DNA of 64,000 nucleotides. Source: Brachypterus glaber (lineage: Eukaryota; Arthropoda; Insecta; Coleoptera; Kateretidae). The notes below the pieces were generated by a model that saw only the letters and a list, made by a program, of their open reading frames with translations, had not been told where the DNA came from and ran no database searches. The stretch is taken from the NCBI GenBank assembly GCA_958510825.1, contig OY294044.1, forward strand, positions 101,594,893 through 101,658,892, given 5' to 3'. Positions 22,733 to 34,982 of the stretch are shown piece by piece (position 1 is the stretch's first letter; every line of letters starts with the position of its first letter). Position numbers and translations under genes: made by a program.

Positions 22733-23980
22733 TTGTGTAGGTAAAGTTATAGTATATTACATAATGAGGTGGAAAATATTTAATTTCTTGAGGGAAAGTT
22801 AGCTGACCAAAGGGCGTGAGTCCGCGGTCAGCTAATTCTCGAAGGAAAAATGAAGTTTTCCGCCGAGGTTTGTATAGACTATTATATTCAGAACTTTTAC
22901 CTATTTTATTAACAATTTAATATTTTATGTTCCAAGACACCATTTTAAAATTTTTAAATACTGGTAATGTTAGTTACACATTTTTGCTTTAATAATGGCG
23001 ATCTCCCAAAAATGAAATAAAAAATAACTTTTATTTAATATTAAAAATTTTAAAACATATATAAATTGATTCTACATTAATAATAAATATTTATTAATAT
23101 TTTTAAATATTTTAACTTAAACTATCTTTTAGCATATATTTAATACTTTCAGCTCTTAAAATGTGGTCAGGGGGGCATGGGGGCACATTTTTTTAAATGG
23201 AAAGGGGGGTGGTGTAATACATCATTTTAAAGCTTATAAAATTATTCATTTAATTCCATATTCTTAAATTAAAAAAAAAATTGGGTTTAAAATAGGGTTG
23301 AAAATGGGTATTAATGTCAAAATTCCTCTAAAAAAAAACAAATAATTTTTTAAAAATGCCTAATTTAATCATAAAAAAATGTTAATTATACTTTTAAACT
23401 AATTTTAGTTGACATAAATAAAAATTTATAAAAAAAAACTTAAAAAATCGAATGTTTTAGCACAAAAAATTGAAAAATCAAAACTTTAAAAAACATTTTT
23501 AAAAAATTTAAAATGAAGTATTACACTTAATGTTTGACTAGTTTTTATTCAATTTAGTTCAACAAAATAAAACTCCTCCATATATTGTTAATTAGTTAAA
23601 GCATGATATCTGTCACAACTATCTATTTACAAACCTATAGGTGTTAAAATTCAATAAAAATATTTGATAAAATTCGATAAAATTATTAAATAATATTTAG
23701 TATTTTATGAAAGAAAAGTATTTTATTTAAAAATATGGGTTTTGCTGCATTTTCAATGTCTAGTGACAAGAAACATTGTCTTCAACTTTTTCTGCAGTTT
23801 TAAGCAATCCAGTGTTTCATAACTGCAGTCGAAGAAAAAGTATAGTCTATAACACGTATGGAATATTCCATCCGAGCTGCGGGACCATTATACTCGCCTG
23901 CCGGCTCTCATGAGTATGGCCAATGGAGCTCTCTACAACTAGAATTATGAAACAAAAGACGTCTACCCTATCTCTATCTC
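22733..23980. other. Unassigned stretch
   Basis: Holds one hairpin (TTAGCTGACC...GGTCAGCTAA, about 22,799-22,833), the G-rich block shared with 2.7 kb (about 23,163-23,225), and long A/T-rich filler. No gene is seen. Confidence 0.5.
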
Positions 23981-23987
23981 ATTTGTG

Positions 23988-24078
23988 CTACACTTTCCAG
24001 CCAACCAAATAAATACTGTATTTGTTTTTCATACAACAAATACAGTATTTATTTGGTTGGCCGGAAAGTGTAGCAGTG
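23988..24078. repeat. Hairpin H1, ~38-bp stem
   Basis: ACACTTTCCAGCCAACCAAA, continuing through TAAATACTGTATTTGTT, pairs with its near-perfect complement up to GGCCGGAAAGTGTAGC around a short loop. It is a diverged sibling of the hairpin at 24,168-24,250. Confidence 0.85.
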
Positions 24079-24167
24079 AGAGGCACGTACGAACATAGCT
24101 AATGTGAATCTGTAGAATAAGATAATTCTACTAAAATTTAGATGGCGCCAGTAATTTCTTTAATAAT

Positions 24168-24252
24168 GCACTTTTCGCCCGGCCAAGTAAATATTGTATT
24201 TGTTCAACAAAGAACAAATACAGCATTTGTTTGGTTGGGTGGAAGTGGGAGT
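24168..24252. repeat. Hairpin H2, related to H1
   Basis: The same layout as H1 with several substitutions: CACTTTTCGCCCGGCCAAGT and ATATTGTATTTGTTC pair with GAACAAATACAGCATTTGTT and GGTTGGGTGGAAGTGG. Confidence 0.8.
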
Positions 24253-24397
24253 GTATGTATGTCTTCTATCCTTTTTGGGTAGAACTTTTGTCCCTGTCTA
24301 ATCTAATGGGAGAATTCTCAATTGATAATAGTTATAGAATATACTATTCAGAATCAGCGGGATGATTCTTGGTACTGACGAGGGCCAGCAGCCCCAA

Positions 24398-24500
24398 ATT
24401 GCGAATTCGTTATCGTAGAAAATACTAAACGATTTTGTCTATTTGGAACCCCAAACAATATTAGTTATTGAATACAAGTTGTTACAATAAAACATAATCA
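24398..24500 (+). repeat. Dispersed repeat family R1, copy 3
   Basis: GTTATCGTAGAAAATACTAA, ACGATTTTGT, ATTTGGAACCCCAAACAATA and TTGAATACAAGTTGTTACA align with copies at 18.4 and 20.45 kb. Confidence 0.55.
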
Positions 24501-24516
24501 TGTTAACGTTGCACAG

Positions 24517-24609
24517 TGGGGCGAGAAAAAAAGAAGATGGACGAAAATCTAAATTTTTGCATATGAGTTTTTTTGATACCGCTGAGGTTTTTTTTTCGCG
24601 CCCCAGGGT
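24517..24609. repeat. Hairpin with G+C-capped poly-A/poly-T arms
   Basis: TGGGGCGAGAAAAAAAG pairs with TTTTTTTTCGCGCCCCAG. Overlapping frames on both strands (24.5-24.7 kb) only mirror this structure. Confidence 0.6.
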
Positions 24610-25267
24610 GGTTCATTTTTTTTTTCTTTTTTTTCTTTCGATTTCGTTTATATTTGGTATACAGGCTCTTTTTAGAGATGTTAATGTAGAACAATGATCA
24701 AAACACTAAAAATCAAAATGGCGGAAGCAATATGGCGTATCGGGTTTTAGAAATTTGCCATGATTAGTCAAAATTAAGTTTATAAAGTAGTCCAACGACA
24801 TCGATTTTAAGAAGAGGGCTTAACTTAAAACACTCAATGTGACAAAGCTTATATGATAGTTAAAAAAAAAGTTTATTATCCATTTTAGTTAAAATATTCA
24901 TTTCAAGGTCGTAAGAGTTCCATGAATTGAATTTTATTGTTCAGGTGTAGGAAATATCTTATATTACCTCTATCATTTTCTTAAATTAAAATAAATTAAA
25001 GATAAGGTGGTTTTAGGTACACAAAAGGTCATTGAAACTTAAAAATTGAAATAAAATTATATAATCTAAAATTGCGAGACTCAATATCTTATGAATTTTT
25101 ATCTTCACTGATGGTAGTAATAAACTATATAGGAAAAAGTTGCCACCTTTTGCCACATTCAGAAAAAAAAAAGATCCTAAATTTATGTTCAAAATAAAAC
25201 GCTATAAATGCACGTAAATAATCAATTTTTATTAAATAAATAATTATAATTTATAAATAATGAATGT

Positions 25268-25430
25268 CACCGACTTTCATCAGAACTTTCATCGTCATCA
25301 TCTTCATCATCAGTATTAATAATTGAAAGACGAACGCTTATTTGCTGATTCTAATTATAAAACCGGATTCAGTTATTTTTACTGATGATGAAGATGATGA
25401 TGATAAAAGTTTTGATGAAAGTCGATGATT
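25268..25430. repeat. Inverted duplication of an acidic-tail coding-like sequence
   Basis: Left arm 25,270-25,315 and right arm 25,380-25,426 are reverse complements with few differences. Read outward, each gives a short acidic peptide (TDDEDDDD, then a Ser-rich DESR) followed by a stop codon. This suggests an inverted copy of the 3' end of some gene, but no upstream exon is identified. Confidence 0.6.
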
Positions 25431-25889
25431 GAAAAAATAGATTAATGGAATATGTAATAATTAATATTCTCATAATTAAATTTAAATAATTTCTGTCAAA
25501 TATGTTATAATTTTAACAGATAAGTTAGTAACTTAGGCATTTAATCTTTTCAGAAGTATTTTTAGATAAGGCTCCCTGATATGTCCTAAAATAATGAGTA
25601 TTATCACTTCATTTTTATTCGAATCAACCAAATGTATTTATAAGAAAAGTGTTGGTTTGCTAAAAATTATTATTTTTTTATTCGTGAAAGAATTGATAGA
25701 GCAGAGTTCGGTTTTAATCATAGTGACCATTCTAGTATGAAATATTCGACGAAAAATGTTTGGATGTCTAAATTAAAACTCGATGAAGCATACTATACGA
25801 AGCGTTGCAAAAAAAAATCATTGAATATCTAAAAGAAATAACATTCAAAATTATTTATTTTGCTTTCCCTCATATTAAAAATACACTGC

Positions 25890-26350
25890 CCAGTAAAAGA
25901 GCTTTCCCATTTTCCCCTCGGCTGGTGAAATGGATTTTTTATTATCAGATTCACTTTCAGTAACCTTAAAAAGTCCAATATACCAATTTTTAAGAAAACT
26001 ACCCCTTCAGTTTTAGCACACACAAAAACCTCAATATATAACTTCTCAAGAAATCTGCCCCCGCCCCTCAGGGGGTGGAGTTTTTTATTACTTTCAGCAA
26101 CCTCAAAAAGCCAAAGATACCAATTTTCACAAAAACCACCCCCCACCCGGCTGGGGTGGGTGCACCCCTTAGGGGGTATAATAAGAAAAAAATTATTGTC
26201 AGATTCAGATTCGTCGACCCCAAAAACCCCTATATACGAATTTTTACGAAAATATTAAAATTATTTAAAAATATTTAGCCCCTCACCCCTCAAGGATGAA
26301 TATCAGATTCAATTTCAGCAACATTAAAAACCTCTATATCACAATTTTCA
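25890..26350 (+). repeat. Diverged ~120-bp C-rich tandem repeats
   Basis: Three to four poorly conserved units of the pattern 'ATTATCAGATTCA.TTTCAG.AACCT.AAAAA.CC...ATACCAATTTTTA.GAAAA...CCCC'. This is the same consensus as the homogeneous satellite at 53.76-55.65 kb. Short frames here on both strands follow the repeat and are not genes. Confidence 0.8.
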
Positions 26351-26369
26351 ATTTTTTGTAAAAAAATGT

Positions 26370-26560
26370 ATTTTTCCCCATTTGCCCCCTTGCGGCACGC
26401 CAATATTCACCAAAAACAATCCCGAGCGAGAACTTTTGGTAAGATACATATTTCAAATCTCTAGCTTAAAGCGTTCTTAAGTTATCGTGTTAACAAGATT
26501 TTCCGGACAGACCGACCGATTGACCGACTGACGAGCGACAATTTCTTTTTTTTTTGCTCG
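26370..26560 (+). repeat. Dispersed repeat fragment related to 2.27-2.45 kb
   Basis: CACCAAAAACAATCCCGAGC, GCGTTCTTAAGTTATCGTG and CCGGACAGACCGACC follow directly on the C-rich repeats. The same block order is present at 2.3 kb, so the C-rich repeats and this block probably belong to one larger dispersed element. Confidence 0.6.
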
Positions 26561-26599
26561 AAATTTATTTATATCGACATAAAACGTTATAAAACGGAA

Positions 26600-28700
26600 A
26601 AATGAGCAAAAAAAAAATGAAAATTTCTGCATGAATACAAGGCTTTCCCGAAATTTTAAAAATTTTCAAAAAGGGAAAGCAAAATAGGAAAAATCTTCCA
26701 CTTATGCAAATTTTTTTTTGTTTATTGTTTCGTTTCTAAAAATAAGAGTTTTGCATAGCATTAAATTTTTTTTATCAAAAAGAATAATTAGTTTTCTGAA
26801 ATATTAATTTAAAAATTCCTCCGCATATTTAGAAAATGTTTATAAATTTGTCAATTGGGAGTAAGTAAACTTATAAGAACAGAATACTCGAAATAGTAGT
26901 TTTCGTAATGAGTAAGCGACTTTAGTCTTAAGTGCACGAGAATGAAGTTTTTTTGACGAGGCGAAGCGAAGTCAAAAAATCATTCAAGTGCACTAAGTAC
27001 TTGTCGCATACGAGTTGCGAACTACATTTTTCGTTCGATCTACAGTCTAGACTTTTTAAAAATGTATATTTTAAAGAATTACCTGTGTTTAATTTTGACA
27101 TTTCAAAATTTTATAAACGTCAAATGAATTTTTTCAAAATGAATGCTATGTGTAATCGTTTGGATAAATGAGTGTGCATAGTTGTCATTTCATTCAAATA
27201 TGCACTTTGTACTCCTGCGATAGAAAAATATCCTAACGAGGATATATAGTGAACATGCATTTTTCTTTATTTCGTGTACGCTAGGTCTTACGAAAAATAA
27301 TTTTTCTGTAAGAAGCTTTTCATCTTTTAACTTTTAATATTCTATTAACGAATCATAATCAGCTTAAAACAACATTAAGACCCATTTTAATTCTTTTTGA
27401 TTAAAATATACCAAAAGCAAACTTTTAAAACAAAAGTTTTTTTAAATTTTTTTTGCAGGGTTTTATATGGAAATGATAAAACTGGGCAACGCCCAATTAG
27501 GGGATTTTTTTTTACTTTATGAAACATTTCTGTAGAAATGTAATTAGAAATACCACATAGGTTAATATTGAGAAACGAGCATATCTGTTGCCTGGGTTTT
27601 TAATAATTGGCATTATTTTATCTAAAAAAGTCACATAACCTCAAATATTTGACAATATTCATTGGTTGCGAAAAGTGTTACCAATCATCCAGTAGTTCTG
27701 GCTCTGTTTTGAATAAATTGTGATTTGCGAAGCGATTTGCATTTGCTTATAAAGTTTTAGGCTTGGTGTTTATTGTTATTGTTGTGCTTTTTCTAGTTTA
27801 TACCAGTTAATTTATTGGTTAGAATAGTTTATTTTTCTATGGATGGTAACACTTTTCGCACCCAGTGAATATTGTCTCTCTATTTATTTGGTCTTTTTCT
27901 TCCGAATAATTAACCATCATGAGGTTTCCAGTGCGCAAGTACTAATCGGATATGTATCCTGACTTGCGCACTATCACTGATAAATTACTACTGTAGTAAT
28001 ATAAAAAGTTATAATTAAAAACATACAAAAAAATTATCTTCAAACGTCCATTATTATTCACTTAAAATTCAACAGTTCACACGATTAATAACCATATCTA
28101 TGGTTGACTTTAACTTGCACTTAAAACATTAATACAAAAATTCTTTAGGCACATCATAGAAGATTTCAAACCAAAAATACATGAGGCGCATCATAAAAGA
28201 TGATTTAGCACGATGCTGACGCTTGATCTCCTAGTACTTGAATGATTGTCAATAGACTGAAGAATCCATTGGTACTGGTGGTAAATAAACAAGTTGAAGC
28301 AATAGCTCTATTATAGGGCTATAATAAACATAACGTCGCAGTCTATAATATCAATTCCAATTATAGATACTACTGCACTCTTCCTTATGAGGGCATTATA
28401 TATTCAGATGATATTAGGTACACATATCTGAAAAATCTGTTAAAAAAAAATTATTTGATAAAAAAATACAAATACAAATTTATAAAATAATATCTCAATC
28501 CAAGAAAAAATATTTATTTTGGTATATACATTATATTTAATACATTAAAATTTTATCTTAAAAGAAAATATAGTTTTTTTGTCTTAGCATGATATTATTA
28601 TAATTATAATATTTATTTATCTGCCATTAAGTTGATATTTTTTATTTAGGTAAATTTGAAAAATAGGAAAAAAGTTAGTTTGTCAAGAAAAAAAAATATT
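26600..28700. other. Unassigned DNA containing a 226-bp foldback and a hairpin
   Basis: 27,651-27,687 (GACAATATTCATTGGTTGCG, AAAAGTGTTACC) is matched in reverse by 27,842-27,876, forming a MITE-like element. 27,930-27,973 is a hairpin (AGTGCGCAAGT / ACTTGCGCACT). The rest has no supported gene. Confidence 0.55.
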
Positions 28701-28924
28701 GATTTAAAACTACGCACGGTGTTTTTTCGGGAGTATTTTTTGTTTGTTTCAAAACCCTAAATTTTCGATAGTACCGTCCATTTATATGATTTTCAGCGAT
28801 AATTAAAAAAATCTACCGAGCGCTTTGTTTTTTATTAAAAAAAATAAATGCTAAACGAGCTGCGAAGATTCTTCGCCGAAGAATAAAACAAGCCGTAAAG
28901 ATATGAAATACTACGCATTTCATT

Positions 28925-29128
28925 ATATACTATTCACAGTAAATGGTATATTGCATTATCCCAATTAATTAAACAATAAATAAAAGAAAAACTTAAAAAA
29001 AATTTCAACTTTTTTTTATCTTTTTTGCGAAAAAGAAGAAATTAAAAAAAATTGTTAATTTTGGTTTTGTTTTTTTTAAGTATTTGAAAAAAATGCAATA
29101 TACCATTTATGTGTGAATAGTATATATG
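28925..29128. mobile_element. MITE, ~200 bp, with ~30-bp inverted ends
   Basis: ATATACTATTCACAGTAAAT followed by GGTATATTGCAT is mirrored by ATGCAATATACC followed by ATTTATGTGTGAATAGTATA. The interior is A/T-rich without an ORF. Confidence 0.75.
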
Positions 29129-31150
29129 GTGTAACGACATAAATCGTCACTTTGTAATATAGCAAGGGTTAATTAAACTATTCGTTTACTTACGTTATAA
29201 TTTATGTTTATTTTGTATATAAATAGTTACGTACGTACAGAACTATTTTGTATCTGGGACTATTTTGTAGCAGGAACTGAATTCTAACCATATAAGTCTC
29301 TATTCCATAGTTCTACCTGAAAATAACATAAAGAAAACATAATTAGAATATGATTTTTAATAATAAAGAATCATATGACTTATTTCTCTATAGTGCATTT
29401 GTCTATGGACTTACCTGGTTTTTATATGTTTCAGAGTCTATTGAGGGTTGGATTTCACTGGCTTTCACCTGTAGCTTGTCTCTCTTGTGGAAAGTTGTGT
29501 ATGATTATCCCTTCGGGATAATCCAGAATTTGTTGAAAATAGTTTGCTGGAACTGCTCACTTAGATTCAGTATTTTGTTTATACTTAGTTCACAGGACAC
29601 TTAGTATTCTGTTCGTATTTTTATTAGTTTTGCTGATAAACAATAAGTATTGTTTATATTTGTTTCTTAGAGTAATATTTTGAGGTTAGATATCTATCAT
29701 CACTAATACGGATTTATTAGGAAACATTCTTTTAATTAGTTATTATTTTTGATGTCGTTTCAGTTACCTTTATTAGGAATCCTATACGGTAAAACTGTAG
29801 TTGATAATGACTTGCATAGATGTCGCTAATAGTTCAGAAATAGGATTTTATTCACCTGAAGGGTTCATACCGGTTGATAAGGTCGATTTTCGCTCCTTCT
29901 TGATGAACTCTGTACAATGGTGGTCTCATTTTGACGAGTGTTTATTTTCTGTAATCATCGAAGTAATCCTTCATGTATTTTTATTTAAAGTTAGTGAAAA
30001 TGAATATTTAAACAATGCGGAAGATATTATAACTGTTATTTTTTTACAATTACGCATTTATAACGTTTCGATGGACATCGAAGACTTAGAATGAGACGTA
30101 AGTTAAGTTTTTCTGTTTCTTAGAATATTTCTGAGATATAATTATTGTTTTAGCACCATTAATTAAGCACAATCACTAGACCATTAATTACTCACCATTT
30201 CTATACCATTAATATGGAATTACATTAATTTAAGTTGAAGTTTATTTTGGTATATTTGATATACAAGTTCTCCGCATGGAGTGATGTTCTGTTGGAACAT
30301 GGTTCTGTATTTTTCGGCATAGATAAATTCTATATGACCGTCTAGCAGACAATTTTATATTGGACATAATTTTCAAAAGCATATTTAATCCCGGACAACA
30401 TTTTCAATCGTACATTTTATCCTGGAAGATAATTTTTCCAAAGTAGATGGGACAGCATATATTTTTTTTTCTTTCATTTGAGAAATGAATTCATCAGCAT
30501 AGGGGAGACTTGCACAGATGGAGACGATGGAATTCATACCTCATGGATTTTGCAGAAACCAGCTAAGTACTCATTCTGAAAACTTTTGAAAGCAATATTT
30601 CATATTTTTAAATTCTTTTATTTCAATATTCTTATAACTGTAAACTTTATCAGATCTGATATAGTATTGATTAATACTATATGCCCTTCTGGCTTTTGTT
30701 CATTTTTAGGTACTTATTTTTTTTTAAAACATTTAATCTCATTTATTAATTATTAAATATCATACTTTTGATTAAATGATTTCTAATTTAAGCATGACTT
30801 TTATACACTGCAAGAAATGATTGTTGTTTACATACATTTCTTGGTGCTTGCTGAACTTCATGTTTTCTTTATACATTTAAGTCGAATGATTTCTGAATTT
30901 AGTAATTTTTATTAAGATTTCTTTAATTATATCTTAATATAATTACACATATTTTTTATATATATTAATACATTACTTGATGTGCTTTCATTAAGTTTAT
31001 TTATAATAAATTTCTCAAATGAATTATCTTATTTTATTTAGGGGTTATATTTTCTCAAACTGAAAAGCTTAAGTATTTACACTAGGTTGTTACTTACCTA
31101 AAGGAGTAAAAGCTAAAGTAACTGGCGCCCCTAACAACATTAATCAATTC
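29129..31150 (+). other. Possible LTR followed by a primer-binding-site-like string (weak)
   Basis: TGTAACGACATAAATCGTCA at about 29,131 resembles an LTR start, a TATATAAATAG TATA-like box lies at about 29,217, and TGGCGCCCCTAACAAC at about 31,122 resembles the tRNA primer-binding site placed just after a 5' LTR. No second LTR, gag or pol is present, so this is a suggestion only. Confidence 0.25.
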
Positions 31151-31699
31151 TTTCTATTTTTCCCTTGCCCATACCCATTGCTCCGCTGTCAAAACTAGCC
31201 GTTGGCAGTGAACGTATTAATTACGGTACAATGGGTAGAATAACATATCTTCACGGCTTTGTTTACTCTTCGCAGCTCGTAAAGCATTTATTTTTTTTTA
31301 ATAAAAAACGAAGCGCTCGGTAGATATTTTTAATTTTAGCTGAAAATCATATAGATGGACGGTATTATCGAATGGTAAAGGAATTTCAGGGTTTCGAAAG
31401 AAACAAAAAATACCCCCAAAAAAGCACCGTGTACGTCTTTATTAAATTAAATTTGAAGTCATTTATTTCTAAAAAATCATTTTGTTGAACTATAGTTGAT
31501 TTCTGTCAAAATAATACGGCAGTATGTGACAATATTTTTTTTACACTTTGTTACAAAACAAAAAATATTTAAATTAATCTTTTGGGTTTAAGTATTAAAA
31601 TTATATATAGTTTTAAGTATAATATCTGCTACTATAACAAAATATGTTTTTGCGCATATTTAAAATTAACAATCACTTGGACCAAATGATATTCATTTG

Positions 31700-32745
31700 G
31701 ATTAACTGCAATTTCGTGGTTCTATCACACGTTTTTTTTTTGCAACAGATTTTTAAATCGCCTGAATTTTTGATTGTGCCCTTCTACATGCAAGTTAATT
31801 ATATTGATAAAATTTTTTCTTGATAGGGCCCCAAACATCAAATCTTGTCAGAAAGGCCCTATTTTCTTAATTCTTTTATTACATTGTTATTATAAAATAT
31901 ATTGATTTAAAATTTGAACAACATTTGACACTCATGAGTGATTATAATTTTATAAAGAAAAATGTTTTGATTTCAAAGCATAGGGAGCGCTATGGTCAAT
32001 TTTCTCTAAAAAAAAAACCTGTTTTGGAGAGAAAAATTCTAGAGGGGACAACGATGTTTAGAAAAACTATGAAATATGCGTGAAACTATAGGTATCCAAC
32101 TATTTAGTTCTATGGTATTTCCACAGAATAACGATGCCCCCGCTTGCTAGATCAATTATAGCCAAGGACTGCACGTAGGCCATTTTTCCTGTGTTTTTGG
32201 TTAAATATCATAGATATCAGTCTTATACAAAACAAATCCTCGCATTTTGGACAGACATTTAACAAAATTTTTGAACTTTAATAATGTGGGGTAAAAAAAT
32301 GACTTTTTTCTATTTTTTAATTAGAAGGCAGTTTTTTGCCATTTTCTCGTTAACGGTGATAGGTATTATAAAAATTTAAAAACTATAACTAAATACTTTT
32401 GCTAAAAAAAATGTTTCTTATTTTTTTTTGTCAAAAATGAGCTAAGCGCCAAAACTAGGCCGACAAATATTTTATTGGTAACTATGCAATTTTTATTAAA
32501 AATATATGGGTTAAAATCAAAACATTTTTTTTTATAAAATTATAGTCACTCATAAGGGTCAAATTACAAAATTGGGGCTTTACTGACAAGGTATGATGTT
32601 TTGATAGCTGGAGGTCGAGTTGAGGCCCGATCAAGAAAAAAAATTGGCAATAGGGTAAACTTGCATGTAGAAACACACAAAAAAATATATTCCAAAATCG
32701 TGTGAAAGAACGGCGAAATTATAGTTAATAGATAATATTCCTATC
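31700..32745. repeat. Foldback, arms ~250 bp, loop ~530 bp
   Basis: The left arm (about 31,700-31,975) includes CTACATGCAAGTTAA, ATCAAGAAAAAAT in complement, and TGATTATAATTTTATAAAGA. The right arm (32,505-32,745) carries the complements (AACTTGCATGTAG, TATAAAATTATAGTCA). Arms have diverged by indels. A 64-codon frame in the right arm is part of the repeat. Confidence 0.75.
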
Positions 32746-33011
32746 TGTGTAGGTACAAAACGTATCTTTAGTTAGTACTTTAAATAATTATATATAAGCC
32801 AACATAAAGCTTTGAGGAATAGTATTGATGGTTTTATATCTATTTATTTTACGTTATTAAAAATGTTTGATCAGTTTCATTAAACTAATGAACGGTAGAT
32901 GAGAAGCAGAAATAAAAAATTTCATGCAAATATTTAAAAAAAAAGTTATGCAGTGCTTCGTATCCTATATCTAACACTTCATAGTAAATTATAGCCTTCC
33001 TCAGAAGTTCT

Positions 33012-34350
33012 TTTATACCGGGTGATTTTATTTATGTCCACCCCAAAAATTTAGATTCATCTTCATTCGATGAAAACAAAACTTTGGTGATTTATATAAT
33101 TTTATATTGGCTAGAAAAAGGCTTATTTATTTTTTTTCCGGTTCCGCCGGAAGTGTTACAAAATTTATATCACTTATATATAATATGTTTTTTACATCGA
33201 AATCAGTAAAAAAAATTTTTGCGTCCGTCTGTCTGTCTGTCTGGGTCTAAACTCTCTATATCCATTTCTACATGAGATATCGACTTGCGGTTTTTTGCAT
33301 ATTGTTTCTTATTGTATTCCGAAGAGCTGATTAGATTTTGGGGGTAAATGATTGGGGGTAAGGGGATAAAAATAGGGTAAAACTCCTATTTTTAGCGTTT
33401 TTTGTTTATAATTAAAGCAATTATTATTGTATTTGGTTAATTTAGTTAGCACTTATATAAAAGATAATTTTAAATTGGTCAAAAACTGTTATAAACAACG
33501 TTTTCCTAAAAAGCATTGTTTTCGAGATATTGGCGTTTAAAGCAGTAAAAGGTTTTTTTAGCATATCTCACATATTTATAACCCGATTTCAAAAAATTAT
33601 ATTTTAAATAAAAGCTCTTTTTAAGCCCTATAAAAAATGTTATATACAGTTTTTTGCTAGAATATAATGTTTTAAAGATACAGAATTTAAAATCAAACAA
33701 AACACCTAGTTTTAAATTTGCAAACTAGATAGCTCTAGTGTACAATAGTGCCGATGTTTTGACAGGGTGCTTGCAACGTTTCATCTAGTTTTTTAATGGA
33801 GTGCCCTGTATTTTTTTACAATTTTTGAATTTAGCCGAAAATTCTATAAATAAAAAACTGATTGTTTTTTTTTTACTTTTTACTTGTTTTCGTTTTTATC
33901 GTATAAAAACGAGATACACATAATTTACCTTCTTCTTTTTACTTTCATAACCTTCAAAGTACATCATAAGTTTGGCATAAGAAAAATAGCTGTCACTGAT
34001 CAAATTTTTATTTTAATATTAATTTTATATTTTTTTAAGCTTAAGTAAGCAAGAACAAGGTAAATTCTGTAAATCTCATTTTTTAGCATAAAAACGAAAA
34101 CGAAAAAAAAAGTAAAGAAAACAATCGTTTTTTTTTATACATAGAATTTTCGTCTAAATTCAAAAATGTACAAAATTACAGGGTGTTCCATTTAAAAAAA
34201 TATATTTTTGTCACTTCCGGCGAAACCGGAAGTGAAACAAAAAAAAATTGAATCCGCCAATATTAAATTATATAAATTAGCAAAGTTTCGTTTTTGTCGA
34301 AAGATAAATCCTAATTTTTGGGGGTGGGCATAAATAAAACTTACCCGGTA
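33012..34350. repeat. Nested foldbacks
   Basis: The outer pair, 33,012-33,180 with 34,190-34,350, shares ACCGGGTGATTTTATTTATG / CATAAATAAAACTTACCCGG and TTCCGGTTCCGCCGGAAGTG in reverse. The inner pair, about 33,790-33,960 with 34,030-34,185, shares GAATTTAGCCGAAAATTCTA / TAGAATTTTCGTCTAAATTC and CGTTTTTATCGTATAAAAACG. There is no coding content. Confidence 0.75.
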
Positions 34351-34444
34351 TTGGCATTTATGCAAAGCTATAGCGCTTATACTTATACTCATACCTATGC
34401 AAGATAGCAGATTTCTGCTTACAATAGTAAGCTCTATAATATAT

Positions 34445-34885
34445 AAGCGATATACTTACTAGAAAGTAGTGGCCAGCGCTACGCTTTAACCGTCTTTTAC
34501 GTCTAACAGTTAATTTTTAGAGAAAACACAAAATACATCTGTGACTTGATTCTAAAAGGGCCAATATCAAAACGGAAAGTCAAACACTGGCCGTTTTAGC
34601 AGTTTAACAAATATGTTTATTGAAAACACACGTCGGCCCTTGTTGCTTAAAGTCTATATTTATCTTACACGCACTGAGATTGACTTTTTTAGGTTATATA
34701 CTTAGATCTGTAAAAAATTAGTTCGGTATAACTCAAAATACCGAAAAAGTGACATTGAGCCTTTTAGAACCAAGTCAAGGATATATTTTGTTTTTTAAAC
34801 CCCTCTAAAAATTAACTATGTGACGTAAAAGACGGTTAAAGCGTAGTGCTCGCCACATTACTTTCTAGTAAGTATGTATATAGCT
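34445..34885. repeat. Foldback, arms ~120 bp
   Basis: ATACTTACTAGAAAGTAGTG, GCTACGCTTTAACCGTCTTT and ACGTCTAACAGTTAATTTTT on the left recur in reverse complement at 34,757-34,885 (AAAGACGGTTAAAGCGTAG, ACTTTCTAGTAAGTAT). Confidence 0.8.
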
Positions 34886-34982
34886 TCAATTTATTTTTAT
34901 TAAAACATATAAAATCATTTTTCTGGCTTGCAGCTACATAAAAAATTTAAATTTGGTTATGTAGCTGCAATCCAGAAAATAG

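Larger units (their letters stand above)
28711..31437. mobile_element. Composite element with ~190-bp inverted ends
   Basis: The left arm 28,711-28,909 and right arm 31,244-31,437 are reverse complements (CGCACGGTG / CACCGTG; CTACCGAGCGCTTTG / GAAGCGCTCGGTAG; CGAGCTGCGAAGA / TCTTCGCAGCTCG). The 2.3-kb interior has a small MITE at its left edge and frames of 84 and 97 codons (29.35-29.60 and 29.80-30.09 kb), neither with a recognisable domain. No transposase is identifiable, so it is non-autonomous or a decayed copy. Confidence 0.75.

Noticed and set aside
29350..29604. 84-codon hydrophobic frame
   Set aside because: Hydrophobicity follows from T-rich codons, and there is no supporting motif.
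29801..30094. 97-codon frame within the 28.7-31.4 kb element
   Set aside because: No recognised domain, no splice context and AT-driven composition. It is not strong enough to call a gene.
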